49,685 bases of DNA from Nitrospirota bacterium (GCA_027623995.1 JAQBUF010000022.1:1-49685); one strand, 5' to 3'. Numbered from the stretch's first letter, positions 1 through 9,882 are shown. The notes: generated by a model not told the origin, from the sequence alone. Numbers and translations: made by a program.

Positions 1-359
1 TCACTTGTTGGGTGATCGGATGAGAGGGGTGGTCCGAATGAGTATACCCTAGGCTCGCGCGGACATGCTCACGTTTCGGGAACGTTGTTCAAGAAAGAAT
101 CGCTCAATTTAGGTCAGAATTAATCGGAAACGCGCATGCGGGTCAAGGAATTTATTAAGGGGAAGCGAGGAGTGAACGCGTATGCAGTATTAAATTTGGT
201 CTAGTGGTTAAGGGCCTCAGTCAACCTTTGAATGTATCTAAAGGTAACCTACAACTGAGGATCATTTTTTGAAGATTAACCATATTTTTTCTTAAAACTC
301 TCAATAAAATATTTGGCCTCTATTTCTTATTAATTCGCATTTCTGTGAAATTATAGATT
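1..359. other. Left-edge non-coding stretch
   Basis: No open frame here resembles a protein family. The last 130 bases before the glycosyltransferase are AT-rich, as expected for a promoter region, but no pair of promoter boxes is good enough to call. The window starts inside this stretch, so its true length is unknown. Confidence 0.4.
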
Positions 360-2029
360 ATGCCTCGAAATTTGTTTTCTGCTATTAAAACTCACCAGGG
401 GATTCTTCTCCTCTTGTTCTTAGCCTCCCTTCTGTTTCTGACCAATATTGGTTCCTACGGTCAATTATTACGTGCGGAAACGAATTTTTCCATGGGTGCA
501 CGAATGTTGGTGGAAACCCAGGAATTTCTTCTTCCGCATGCTCCGCATGAACGGCCTCTAAACAAAACTCCCCTTCAAAATTGGCTAATAGGTATTTCCT
601 ATATGATTTTTGGATTTAGCCACGGTGCGAGTCGAGTTCCGTCTGCCTTATGCGGGCTCGGAGTGCTCGTATTGGTCTATATTTTGGGTGTACGCCTTCG
701 GGACCAGCGCATAGGACTGGCTGCCTCAGCGATGCTTTCGACAAGTTATATCTTTTGGTCTTTTTCACGCCTGTGTATGCCAGACATGCTGCTCACGCTC
801 TGCGTCACTGCTGCGCTGGTTTGTTGGATGCTGGTGCTCACCGGTCGGACAGAACATCCCCAGCTCTTAGCGATAATCGGTTCTGGAGCGGTGGGGGTTG
901 GGTTTTTAGCAAAAGGACCAATTGCTCTCGTATTGGCTCTTCTCCCGTTATGTTTGGAAATAATCGTGACGCGCGATTTGAGCATTCTGAAGCGGCTCAA
1001 ACCCATCCAGGGGAGCGCCGTCTTTTTGGTAATCGCCGCACCGTACTTTCTTCTGGTCTATGCGTTTCATGGCATTGAGCCCCTACACAATTTTTTTATT
1101 GGAGAAAATCTTAGTCGTTTTACAGGGAAAAACTATAACACCTCAAATATGATGTTCGTGTATGAGTCGTCAGCCTTGTTGGCAAACTTTGCTCCATGGA
1201 CACCGCTGATTATTGTTGCTTTCGGTTCCTTAGTACATTGGAGGAAACTTGATTCGACGACCAAACATCAGTTGAGATTCATTTTACTGTGGATCATTTC
1301 GCCAATAATATTTTTCTCGCTATCCAACTTTAAACTCGACTACTATTTTCTCCCAGTCATGCCGGGGTGGCCTTGATAGTGGCACTGTGCTTTCTTCAAG
1401 AAGGGGTTTTGCCCTTATGGGCAAGAAGATACGGATTGACGGTCAGCGCGGTACTGTTGCTAGTTTTTCTCCCAGTTCTTTTATATTTTACCGGATTAAT
1501 CGTGAGGGCCAATTTCCCAAACTCGATGATAGCATGGGTGCCTCATATCATCGCGGTGCTGACCATTGTGCCAGCTATTGTGTTTGCCATTAAGGGATGG
1601 ACATACCGTTCGTTGCTGGCGTTTTCCTTTGCCATTTGGGCCATCATTTTTTCTTCCTATCTCGTCCTTCTTCCTGATTTTACTCGATTCCAACCAGCAG
1701 CCGTGCTTGCCACGAATGTGCCAAAGGCATCCACTGTGTATGTGACGGCTCCTGCAGGTGAGTGGCAATGGGATTTGGCGTTGTATTTACCAACTTCTCA
1801 GTCCGTAGAATTTCTTCATTTGCAGAATTTGAACAGTCAGATTTTGCATATATTCCAAACCGAGCCAGAGGCCGTTATTTTACTGTACGAAACCGAGTAT
1901 AAGGAGCTACGAAAATTGGATTCAGAGTTTCGTGTCGTAGCCCAAGCCAATGCCTATAAAAATAACAGATTGACCTTGAAGAAATTATTGAATCCTAAAT
2001 ACGAACAGTTATATTTGATCTCCAAATAG
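360..2029 (+). pseudogene. ArnT/PMT-like membrane glycosyltransferase, frameshifted
   Basis: Integral inner-membrane glycosyltransferase of the dolichyl-phosphate-mannose/ArnT superfamily, which moves a sugar from a polyprenyl-phosphate donor to an envelope acceptor. The first frame (338 codons) has a leading membrane helix, an acidic loop motif RAETN and the loop RPLNKTPLQNWL, matching the family's KPPLxYW signature, then many hydrophobic helices. It ends at 1376. A second frame from GTG 1367 continues in register with more helices and a soluble C-terminal tail to 2029. One extra G in the G run at 1364-1367 would join them as MPGVALIVAL, giving about 556 residues, a normal family length. It is either a real frameshift or a homopolymer sequencing error. 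A GT2 enzyme follows 24 bp later and could supply the lipid-linked sugar. Confidence 0.75.
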
Positions 2030-2053
2030 GTCTACTCAGCCAACATACAAATA

Positions 2054-2827
2054 ATGAAACCAGAAATAAATATTTGCATTGTCATTCCTTGCTATAACGA
2101 AGGGAAACGTTTGGCCGTAGAAGCGTTTCATTCTTTTTTTTCGGAATCCCCTCAGGTCCTGGTATGCTTTGTGAACGATGGTTCTGTGGATGATACTCAA
2201 AGGCTACTTGAGAAAATTCAATTGTCACATCCCTACCAGGTCGAGGTGGTTTTGTATTCAAACAATGTGGGGAAAGCGGAGGCCGTCAGAAGAGGGAGCC
2301 AGCATTGTAATAGCCGATATGATCATGCACATATCGCCTATCTGGATGCTGATTTAGCTACCTCCCTACAAGATTGTTTGAAATTGCAAGAATATTTACA
2401 GCCACCAATTGAATTTTGCTTTGGCTCAAGAATTCGATTGCTTGGGACTTTCATTAAACGAAAAAAACGTCGATGGCTCCTTGGGCGAGTTATTGCGACG
2501 ATTATCTCCCAAATGTTGCGAATAAACGTGTATGACACCCAATGTGGATGCAAACTGTTTTCCAAAGCCCTATCCAAAGAATTGTTTCAAGAAGAATTTA
2601 TTTCAAAGTGGTTATTCGATGTGGAACTATTTTTCAGAATGATTACGTTGTATGGAATGGAGGGTGCCCTCCCCAAAATGTTAGAGGTCCCTCTGAGGAG
2701 ATGGATAGATGGAGACGTTTCGAGCGTAAAGGTTTCTTATATATTTACACTTTGGCTTGATTTGTATCAGATACACAAAACATACAGCGCTCGGGCATTC
2801 AAAAACTCCTCCCTTAATACTGGTTAA
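2054..2827 (+). CDS. Family 2 glycosyltransferase (dolichyl-phosphate glucosyltransferase-like)
   Basis: Cytoplasmic GT-A fold enzyme that probably charges a polyprenyl phosphate with a sugar from a nucleotide donor. Visible motifs: IVIPCYNEG (residues 9-17), VNDGSVDDT (40-48), the metal-binding DAD at 98-100, and CGCKLF near 165, which is typical of the DPG/DPM synthase subgroup. At 257 residues it is catalytic-domain length with no C-terminal membrane anchor. It starts 24 bp after the frameshifted ArnT-like gene in the same direction, so the two probably form a unit in which this enzyme makes the lipid-linked donor. The Shine-Dalgarno sequence is weak. Family assignment is firm; the sugar is unknown. 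Confidence 0.85.
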   Translation: MKPEINICIVIPCYNEGKRLAVEAFHSFFSESPQVLVCFVNDGSVDDTQRLLEKIQLSHPYQVEVVLYSNNVGKAEAVRRGSQHCNSRYDHAHIAYLDADLATSLQDCLKLQEYLQPPIEFCFGSRIRLLGTFIKRKKRRWLLGRVIATIISQMLRINVYDTQCGCKLFSKALSKELFQEEFISKWLFDVELFFRMITLYGMEGALPKMLEVPLRRWIDGDVSSVKVSYIFTLWLDLYQIHKTYSARAFKNSSLNTG

Positions 2828-3458
2828 GGTTACCCCAAAAAGGCAGCCCAACAGTAATTGCCTTTTCTCCAGTTTTTGGAAAAAGACGAACATTCACTTT
2901 TTGGCTCATGGGTTATGGAGGAGTCCGCTGGTTCGGTGACTATGTTAGTGTTGCCACCGAATTCCTGAGGGGATACATTCATGATTCTTGAGAAGGCAGT
3001 ACTTAATAATGTGAACTGTTCGCGCTAGATGGGTAGCGGCTTGGGAACATAAACCTTATTTATTAGTGGGCGTATAGTAGATGCTTAAATTTTCAGCAGA
3101 CCGATATATTGCCATTAGTTCCAGGTTGACGAGCGTGATTAGGCTCATTGAACGGGCAGAGTATCGTTATGAAAAAATCAACGACGGTACACTTGTTTCC
3201 TGAAAGGGGACGTTACCCTTTTTTAGCAGTGGTTAGGTCGGATGTGTTAGAGGGAGGGGATGAGCCGGATCATTTGATGGTTATTGTCGAAATGTCGAAA
3301 CTGGCAGGTTGTGTGGCAGGGGGTAGGTGTTTCCTTCCAAATTAGTCCAGCAAGGCGAGTTTTTCCTCTACAGACCGTAAGGATGACTTTAGATTGATAG
3401 TAGGTGATCGCGTCAAAATTTTCCCATTCACATCATTCTTCTGAATCTGCAACCTCCC
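2828..3458. other. Gene-poor intergenic stretch with one doubtful small ORF
   Basis: About 630 bp separating a plus-strand and a minus-strand gene that converge here. The only candidate is a 58-codon frame at 3169-3345 (plus strand, starting MKKSTTVHLF), with no recognisable domain, signal peptide or clear ribosome-binding site. I see no strong terminator. Confidence 0.35.
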
Positions 3459-4169
3459 TCACTTTTCTTGTGGTTGCCAATCCCAGGCTAGGCGTTCGGC
3501 TTTAATGATTTGCTCAACTGGCATTTCCTTGATTAAGGCTTTTTGAATGCTGACTGCGGCATCAACACCTTTCATTGCTGCGAGAAATGCCCACATTAAG
3601 GCTTGAATCTCATTTTGGGCTACGCCATGGCCTTGTTGATACATAGATCCTAGGTGGTATTGGGCTCTTGCCATTCCCTGCTCTGCCAAGGTTCCAAATT
3701 GTTTCATGGCGGTTTTGTAATCCCCATTCTCGTATGCCTTTACTCCCTTCTGATAGTACGCCCATGAAGGGGGAAGGACCGAACTAGGCCCTGAGGTCAT
3801 GGCCACCAACACGTCTCGTACTGAAACCATGCCCACTATTTTTCCATTTTTGGAAATGCCCAGATGTCGAATTTGTTCTTTGGCCATGAGGTCGTTCGCA
3901 TCCTGAAGGGTTTGGTTTTCATCAATCATTGGGATAGGCGTCGACATGACATCTTCCACTGTGATCTGGGAGGGATCTGTCCCGGTCGCTACAAGCCGCC
4001 AGACCACTTCGGTATCTGACACATTGCCCATGATGTCGCCTTCCTTGGATATAAAGACACTGCCGACCTCATGGTCACGCATGATTTCCACTGCTTTCTG
4101 GACGTTGACGCGATGATCTACCGTCACAAAATTCTCAGCAGGAATCATAAACATTTTCACGGGATTCAT
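3459..4169 (-). CDS. CBS-pair protein with Sel1-like tail
   Basis: Probable cytosolic regulator. The N-terminal half carries two CBS motifs in tandem (roughly residues 1-60 and 62-125; for example VGSVFISKEGDIMGNVSD and IRHLGISKNGKIVGMVSV), a module that usually binds adenine nucleotides. The C-terminal third has Sel1/TPR-type helices (ENGDYKTAMKQF, ARAQYHLGSMYQQGHGV). The reading frame opens at 4196, but an AAGGAGG ribosome-binding site lies just before the ATG at 4169, so I use that start (MNPVKMF). It is divergent from the symporter genes. The CBS-Sel1 combination suggests an energy-sensing domain joined to a protein-interaction domain; the partner is unknown. Confidence 0.85.
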   Translation of the reverse strand: MNPVKMFMIPAENFVTVDHRVNVQKAVEIMRDHEVGSVFISKEGDIMGNVSDTEVVWRLVATGTDPSQITVEDVMSTPIPMIDENQTLQDANDLMAKEQIRHLGISKNGKIVGMVSVRDVLVAMTSGPSSVLPPSWAYYQKGVKAYENGDYKTAMKQFGTLAEQGMARAQYHLGSMYQQGHGVAQNEIQALMWAFLAAMKGVDAAVSIQKALIKEMPVEQIIKAERLAWDWQPQEK

Positions 4170-4527
4170 ATCTACCTCCTTACTCACCAGGGTCAAACCG
4201 AATGTTCCACTTCGAGAGTGCTTCTCTTCTTATCTATATCGGCAGGGAATTGAACGGACCCAACATTTTTCATGATAAAGAATTCAAAGGGCTCAGCCAA
4301 AAGACAGAATAACAGTGCCAGATTCACCATTCTTTCAAAACCTCATGACACGACTGGTATGTGTTTTATGAAGACAGCCTTCCTTTCTAATGGCCGGGGC
4401 CCAGGACATTTCCCCCGATCTCACCCTCCTTACTCCTGATTGTCAGTTGTCACAGGCTGCTTTTGTTGTATGATGTTGAACGTCTGTAAGGATTTCCTCC
4501 TCATCTCTCTGCTACAGAAAGGCCTCT

Positions 4528-4857
4528 ATGTCAGATAAACGGGAAATTTCAAAAGAAGTCGCTGACGACTACTGGCGGGCCAATATTGCACTTCTGGTGA
4601 AATTACTGGCTGTGTGGTTTCTTGTTTCATTTGGCGCGGGGATTTTATTTGTTGATGTCTTAAACGAATTTCATTTTTTTGGATTTAAACTCGGCTTTTG
4701 GTTTGCCCAACAGGGCTCCATCCTTGTGTTTGTTCTTCTCATTTTTATTTACTCCTACAAAATGCACCGGCTTGAGGAAGCCATTCATATCGACGACGAC
4801 TTGGAACTCGACAGCTATGACCTTCCTGATGCGGATGAAGACGTGAAACCCGTATGA
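4528..4857 (+). CDS. DUF4212 small subunit of sodium:solute symporter
   Basis: A 109-residue membrane protein with two hydrophobic helices (about 22-42 and 62-82) and the family signatures YWRANI near the N-terminus and GFWFAQQGSI before helix 2. DUF4212 proteins are encoded directly upstream of a particular SSS transporter subgroup and are taken to be its small subunit. Here the stop codon overlaps the transporter start by 4 bp (ATGA), consistent with translational coupling and a complex in the inner membrane. The C-terminal tail is highly acidic. Subunit identity is well supported; the substrate is not. Confidence 0.9.
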   Translation: MSDKREISKEVADDYWRANIALLVKLLAVWFLVSFGAGILFVDVLNEFHFFGFKLGFWFAQQGSILVFVLLIFIYSYKMHRLEEAIHIDDDLELDSYDLPDADEDVKPV

Positions 4858-6620
4858 CCACCCAGGAGTTAACCTATCTTTTTGTTGGGTTAAGTTTTGC
4901 TCTCTATATCGGAATCGCCATTTGGTCTCGCGCCACATCGACGAAAGAGTTTTATGTGGCCGGCGGGCATGTGCCTCCGGTGTTGAACGGTATGGCCACT
5001 GCGGCGGATTGGATGAGTGCGGCGTCGTTTATTTCGATGGCCGGCATCATCGCATTTATGGGTTATGATGGGTCGGTGTATCTGATGGGATGGACTGGGG
5101 GATATGTGCTTCTCGCTTTACTCCTGGCGCCCTATCTAAGGAAATTTGGGCAGTTTACGGTTCCTGATTTTGTGGGAGAACGGTACTACTCGCGCTGGGC
5201 TAGGTTAGTTGTCGTCGTGTGTTTGTTGATTGTGTCCTTTACCTATGTGGCCGGGCAGATGCGCGGGGTTGGCATTGTGTTCTCTCGTTTTCTGGAAGTG
5301 GATATCAACACCGGTGTTCTCATCGGTATGACGATTGTATTTTTCTATGCGGTGCTTGGCGGGATGAAAGGGATTACCTACACGCAGATTGCCCAATATT
5401 GTGTGCTCATCTTTGCGTATCTGGTGCCTGCCATTTTTATTTCTATCCTGTTGACGGGAAACCCCATTCCCCAATTGGGGCTTGGGTCTATGTTGATCGA
5501 CGGAACCGGACTCTCTGTGTTGGCAAAATTGGATCACGTTCTTGTTGAGCTGGGCTTTCATGAATACACCATGGGCACTAAATCCAAGATGGACGTCTTT
5601 GCTATCACTGCCGCGCTGATGATTGGGACCGCAGGCCTTCCTCATGTGATTGTGCGGTTCTTTACTGTGCCGAAAGTCTCTGATGCTCGGCGTTCCGCTG
5701 GATGGGCATTGGTGTTTATTGCCATCCTCTACACCACGGCTCCAGCTGTGGGGGCCTTTGCCCGACTGAATTTTGTCGATACCGTTCACAACATTCAGTA
5801 TCAGGCGACGCCTTCCTGGTTTAAAAACTGGGAGGCGATTGGCCTGATTGCCTGGAAAGACAAAAATGGCGATGGTGCCGTGCAATATCACAATGGCGAT
5901 GCACTTGAAGGGGGAAAGCCGCATTACGCGGAAGGTCGTGGCGAGCATGGCGAACGTATACTCCATAACATCGCGACGGCCTCGGCTAACGAAGTGTATG
6001 TAGATCGGGATATTATGGTGTTGGCCAACCCTGAAATTTCCAACCTCCCAGGCTGGGTCATTGCGCTCGTCGCTGCTGGGGGACTTGCAGCAGCATTGTC
6101 CACGGCTGCCGGATTGTTATTGGTGATTTCTACTTCGATTTCTCATGACCTATTGAAGAAAACGCTGGTGAGTACGTTATCCGAAAAACAGGAATTATTG
6201 AGCGCCCGAGTTGCTGCTGCGTTTGCTGTGGTCGTGGCTGGCTTCTTTGGGATTTATCCGTTGGCTTTTGTCGCGCAAGTGGTGGCGTTTGCTTTTGGGC
6301 TTGCTGCCGCGTCCATTTTTCCTGCGCTATTTTTAGGGATTTTCATGAAAGCCATGAATCGTGAAGGGGCGATTGCAGGCATGCTGACTGGCATGATTTT
6401 TACGTTTAGTTATATTGTGTATTTCAAACTGATGCAGCCTACTGCGAATATTCCAGCCAATTGGCTTTTTGGCATTTCCCCTGAAGGCATTGGGTTCATC
6501 GGCATGATTCTCAATTTTGCGGTCGCGCTAACGGTTGTCCGTTTTACCAATCCACCGCCTGCTCACATCATTGCGATGGTGTCGAATATTCGAATCCCCG
6601 TGGGGGTTGTCAAAGAGTAA
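4854..6620 (+). CDS. SSS-family sodium:solute symporter, large subunit
   Basis: Sodium-driven importer with about 12-13 membrane helices, 588 residues. It starts inside the DUF4212 gene. N-terminal features YVAGGHVPPVLNGMATAADW and SAASFISMAGI match the ActP/VC_2705 branch of the solute:sodium symporters. A hydrophilic insert around residues 325-380 contains KDKNGDGAVQY, an EF-hand-like DxNxDG loop that could bind calcium. Members of this branch are often named acetate or cation symporters by similarity, but the substrate cannot be read from sequence. Together with the small subunit it probably takes up a short organic acid. Confidence 0.88.
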   Translation: MTTQELTYLFVGLSFALYIGIAIWSRATSTKEFYVAGGHVPPVLNGMATAADWMSAASFISMAGIIAFMGYDGSVYLMGWTGGYVLLALLLAPYLRKFGQFTVPDFVGERYYSRWARLVVVVCLLIVSFTYVAGQMRGVGIVFSRFLEVDINTGVLIGMTIVFFYAVLGGMKGITYTQIAQYCVLIFAYLVPAIFISILLTGNPIPQLGLGSMLIDGTGLSVLAKLDHVLVELGFHEYTMGTKSKMDVFAITAALMIGTAGLPHVIVRFFTVPKVSDARRSAGWALVFIAILYTTAPAVGAFARLNFVDTVHNIQYQATPSWFKNWEAIGLIAWKDKNGDGAVQYHNGDALEGGKPHYAEGRGEHGERILHNIATASANEVYVDRDIMVLANPEISNLPGWVIALVAAGGLAAALSTAAGLLLVISTSISHDLLKKTLVSTLSEKQELLSARVAAAFAVVVAGFFGIYPLAFVAQVVAFAFGLAAASIFPALFLGIFMKAMNREGAIAGMLTGMIFTFSYIVYFKLMQPTANIPANWLFGISPEGIGFIGMILNFAVALTVVRFTNPPPAHIIAMVSNIRIPVGVVKE

Positions 6621-6820
6621 ATTTTTCCCTCCTCAGAAAAGCCTGAAGCCCAAAAGTCGAGGTAGGTGTCTTTACCCTGGCTCACATCTGAATTTTGTCC
6701 TGGTGGTTTTGCCCATCTTGTCACGTGAAATCTAAACCCATAGTTTACAGATTCCCTGTTGGACTTATCCCCTTGTGTTGGTGTCATCATGTTAATTTTT
6801 TTGCTTGGCAGGTTTAATTG

Positions 6821-7393
6821 ATGGTTATGCAAACGTATCCCTTTGATTTTCAACGACAGGATTTCTTTTCAGGTTTTGATCATTTCCTTTCCCCTCCAGT
6901 GAATTCACCTTCAGGCATTCAAGAAGTTTGTCGGGCCACAGGTAGGGCGGAGAACCTGCTTGAAGGATCTCCAAAGGCCACGCTGCCTAAGTATACGGTG
7001 AATGATTATCGGGTAGGGCAGACGGATACTCTTCATGCCACGATGGTGTGTGAATTTTTGCGTTTGTTCTGTCAGGAAGAACCTTCTTCGCAAGGTGCGG
7101 ATGCCGTTCTGATTGTTGACATCCAAGGATATATTCATGGATATGGGTGCCGTCATGATTCTTCATTCGGCGATGTGTTGACGCGTTGGTCTGGTTGCCT
7201 CATCACTGAAATGCTTGCCGAACACATGAAGCGGCCATGGTTGAATCAAAACATCGATAGTATTGCCTTACAGCGACGACAGTGGCGTTTATTTCGTGTG
7301 TATGACTCTGGAACCAGCCACATTGTATTGATGGAGTTTCATCCAGTTGAAATGCAACGCACGGCCCTTGTGTTATGGGCATTGGAGGCGTAG
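6821..7393 (+). CDS. Hypothetical protein, unknown function
   Basis: 190-residue soluble protein I cannot assign. The frame also opens at a TTG (6818), but the ATG at 6821 has an AGG about 8 bp upstream. The N-terminal third is low in predicted structure; the C-terminal part (from about residue 85, ADAVLIVDIQGYIHGYG) looks like an alpha/beta sensor-type fold, perhaps PAS- or roadblock-like. No signal peptide or membrane segment. It lies between the symporter and a STAS protein in the same orientation, so a signalling role is possible but unproven. Confidence 0.6.
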   Translation: MVMQTYPFDFQRQDFFSGFDHFLSPPVNSPSGIQEVCRATGRAENLLEGSPKATLPKYTVNDYRVGQTDTLHATMVCEFLRLFCQEEPSSQGADAVLIVDIQGYIHGYGCRHDSSFGDVLTRWSGCLITEMLAEHMKRPWLNQNIDSIALQRRQWRLFRVYDSGTSHIVLMEFHPVEMQRTALVLWALEA

Positions 7394-7692
7394 CACTCCC
7401 CAATGGGTTTTTGGATTTTTCTGTAAGAACATTCCCTCCTTATCTCTACCTTTAAGCCTTTGTCATTCCCAGTTTGTTCGACGATTGGTTTTTGCCAATT
7501 GGCTTTGACTCCTTCTTTTCCCTTCTTGCATTCAGTTGAGATTCTCAGGCCCTCGATGGGTAGGCCTCAAAATCTTCGTGGCAATAGTGCGAATGGCGTA
7601 TGTCGTGAGTCATTCAACTGTAGGTAAGATGGGAGAGACTGCACGATGGATTCATTAGGCGACTTGCCTCGCAGAATTGGAAATTTAATCCT

Positions 7693-8148
7693 ATGTTGGT
7701 TCTTGAAGAATTCGATTCATCCACCTTAATCCTTACTCTTTCTGGGCGATTTGACCAGAGAAATGATATGGACTTAGAGACGGCGTTATTGCGTGGGGAT
7801 GAAAAGCGGGTTCGGCATGTGATCTTTAATTTGGAACAAATATCCACGATTGATACTGCAGGGATTGGTCGAATTTATGTCACTTTCTTTCGGCTCAAGG
7901 AGAAAGGGGTGTGCCTAAGTTTAGTTAATCCCAAACCAAGCGTTCGAGAAATTTTTGATTTGGTTGAGATTCCCAAAGTCATGCGAGTGTTCGAATCCGA
8001 TGAGGCCGCCCGTGTGTGGCATGCCTCGGTTTTCACATTGTCTTCCCCTTCTGCAGTGTCGTCGCCAGACTGGCAGGCTGTCCAAGAGCCTGAACTCCCT
8101 GAACCGCAGAAATGGGCACATAAATCTCCAACTGAAGCTTCAGCGTAA
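7693..8148 (+). CDS. STAS-domain protein (anti-sigma factor antagonist-like)
   Basis: Residues 1-110 form a STAS domain like SpoIIAA/RsbV: strand LVLEEFDSSTLILTLSGRFD, then the core IDTAGIGRIYVTFFRLKEKG. STAS antagonists bind anti-sigma factor kinases and are switched by phosphorylation of a serine in a DSSG motif. Here the motif is DTAG, so the usual phospho-acceptor position appears to be alanine. The last 40 residues are a proline- and glutamate-rich tail. No kinase or phosphatase partner is encoded nearby. It may act constitutively or in another STAS role such as a scaffold. Confidence 0.8.
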   Translation: MLVLEEFDSSTLILTLSGRFDQRNDMDLETALLRGDEKRVRHVIFNLEQISTIDTAGIGRIYVTFFRLKEKGVCLSLVNPKPSVREIFDLVEIPKVMRVFESDEAARVWHASVFTLSSPSAVSSPDWQAVQEPELPEPQKWAHKSPTEASA

Positions 8149-8188
8149 ACCCTTTCTTATTGATTCTCTTCCTTCGATAATCTCTGGA

Positions 8189-8265
8189 GGGCACCTCTAA
8201 CAACCAGGAATTTTTTGTGAGGGCAAGGAAGCCGCGCGAGGAAAACCGTAGGGGGGAGGGTCAGG
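8189..8265 (-). repeat. Truncated copy of the 19.3-kb inverted-repeat element
   Basis: The stretch beginning GGGCACCTCTAACAACC matches, for roughly 70 bp and with scattered changes, the reverse complement of the right end of the element at 19306-19487 (shared words include AAGGGCAAGGAAGCC-type sequence and AAAACCG). Only one terminal repeat is present; the other end is not found downstream, so this is a one-ended fragment. Confidence 0.65.
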
Positions 8266-8447
8266 ACTTGACTTCATATCTTTAATTTCATTTGGTCGGC
8301 CTTGTCACGCGGGATTGAATGGTGTGTGGCAAATTGAGCGATTTTTTGGAAAGCCAGCCCAGCCTGGCTCGAACGAAAAAAGGTATGAAATCAATACTCT
8401 CTATTCGGACTCTCTATTTCCCTGGTTTTCTTGCGAAAAGACTGCGT

Positions 8448-8774
8448 TCACGTACGGGTTCGTGTGCGACTTGCATTGCTTCCAATCCCCGCCCAGGGTT
8501 TGATTTTGGCCAGCTTCGCACCTAAAGATCGTTCTGCTACTTCTGTGTCATGTGCTGCCTGAGCACGTAGCCAGTAGCCGTTCGACAGGCCGAAAAATCG
8601 GCACAGACGTAGATCGGTGTCAGCGGTAATGGTTCGTTTCCCCGCCACGATTTCGCTAATCCGCTGCGCAGGGACACCGATTTCCTTCGCCAGACGATAT
8701 TGACTGATTTTCATCGGCCCGAGAAATTCTTCCCGCAAGAGTTCTCCTGGTGTGATGGGCTTGAGTTTACGCAT
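8448..8774 (-). CDS. higA: HigA-family XRE antitoxin, apparently without its toxin
   Basis: 108-residue DNA-binding protein. The N-terminus KPITPGELLREEFLGPM and the helix-turn-helix ISQYRLAKEIGVPAQRISEI, followed by VAGKRTITADTDLRL, are classic for HigA-type antitoxins, which neutralise a RelE-fold HigB mRNase and repress their own promoter. In HigBA loci the toxin normally sits just upstream; here only 46 bp separate it from the unrelated diiron-protein gene, and no HigB-like frame is visible. The C-terminal ASRTRTRT tail looks like read-through into non-homologous sequence. It is probably an orphan regulator or a decaying locus. Confidence 0.8.
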   Translation of the reverse strand: MRKLKPITPGELLREEFLGPMKISQYRLAKEIGVPAQRISEIVAGKRTITADTDLRLCRFFGLSNGYWLRAQAAHDTEVAERSLGAKLAKIKPWAGIGSNASRTRTRT

Positions 8775-8820
8775 TTCCTCTTTTGTCAGTGAGGGAAGAG
8801 CGAACTAAGAAGTGCCAAGG

Positions 8821-9882
8821 CTAGGCGTTTTCGGCTTGCTGAATAGCGTTGGCTATGGCTTGGCTGGCGCGGGTGCTAAGGTCTCGTTGTTGGTCGTAGC
8901 CCCAGACGATTTCCCAGGCGGAATCTTTATAGCGGTCGATGAGGGGGAGGGCGACTTCGTTGAGCATCCATTGGCCGTGTCTGAGGTCTTCTTTGATGTG
9001 CACATCCCAGTAGCTGATGGCTTGTTCGCTGAAGCCAAGACGTTTTCCTGCCAATTTGTAATTCTGGAATGCGGCAGGGACTGAGATTTCGAAGTAGAGC
9101 AGGCTGCCAATATATCGCAAAAAATTTCTTTTGCGTTCACACATGTTGAAACTGTGATTGATGTTTGCCAGGACTTCCCATGGCACGATGTCAAAATAGC
9201 TTTCTGGCGTGGTGTTCATCCCAAACTCTGACATCATTGCCGAAAAAAAAGACGAATGTTTTCTTGCCAGTTTCCCTCCACCGTACTCCTCAATCAGTAT
9301 TTTTGTGAGCATGGCTTGCACCTCGTTGCTCACCCCCCCAATCATTCGTGACAGTTGGCTGGCTTCCACCAATCCATCCAGAGATGTAATCGCCAATAAT
9401 CGACGGTATCCGGCTTGCGACATTTCGTTGCGAAAGAAGAGGCTTGTCTGCGATGGTTCTGGATCAAGATCTTCAGCTGTGCGTTCCTGGAGCGCGGTCT
9501 TGATGTCGAGGCCTTTTAAGGCAGGGCTCTCACTGTTTCGCGTCTCCCAGTCCTGCCAGGCGGTATCAATCTTCGCCCGTAGGCCGAAGAGCAACGCTGA
9601 ATTCTCATTGGCGTAATTTTCAAGATCGTCATACCAGAAGAGTTTTAATCGGTTGATGCGATAGAGTATTCGGTGAAGGAAGAGCTGAGCCTTTGGACAT
9701 AATGGTTGGTCTTCGTAGGCTTCCACTATTGCCTGATCCAGGACCTGCTCGAATGGTTCTAGGCACTTGGGCGTGACGGAGACATAGTGATCAAGATCAT
9801 CTTGCTGGAGGAGTTGGGTAAACGCTTCTTGGGCTTCACGATACTCAATGTCAGAAAGAATGTGGGAGGAAGACAGATTCAT
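8821..9882 (-). CDS. Heme-oxygenase-like iron-containing redox enzyme
   Basis: 353-residue soluble protein with the ligand pattern of heme-oxygenase-like diiron oxidases/oxygenases (HDO): E199, H209, E265, H295, D299 and H302, the last three forming H-x3-D-x2-H (in DVHIKEDLRHG). The whole metal set is present with spacing typical of the family, so an active non-heme diiron site is likely. Known relatives perform N-oxygenation, desaturation or C-C cleavage of amino acids and fatty acids; the reaction here cannot be read from sequence. About 180 residues precede the HDO core. It is divergent from an EgtD-like histidine methyltransferase, 115 bp apart, suggesting shared regulation and perhaps action on a modified amino acid. 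Confidence 0.72.
   Translation of the reverse strand: MNLSSSHILSDIEYREAQEAFTQLLQQDDLDHYVSVTPKCLEPFEQVLDQAIVEAYEDQPLCPKAQLFLHRILYRINRLKLFWYDDLENYANENSALLFGLRAKIDTAWQDWETRNSESPALKGLDIKTALQERTAEDLDPEPSQTSLFFRNEMSQAGYRRLLAITSLDGLVEASQLSRMIGGVSNEVQAMLTKILIEEYGGGKLARKHSSFFSAMMSEFGMNTTPESYFDIVPWEVLANINHSFNMCERKRNFLRYIGSLLYFEISVPAAFQNYKLAGKRLGFSEQAISYWDVHIKEDLRHGQWMLNEVALPLIDRYKDSAWEIVWGYDQQRDLSTRASQAIANAIQQAENA

Noticed and set aside
5205-5966. 253-codon minus-strand frame
   Set aside because: Antisense shadow of the sodium:solute symporter, composition unlike a protein.
8315-8525. Two overlapping 60-70 codon plus-strand frames
   Set aside because: They run antisense into the HigA gene and have no recognisable features.
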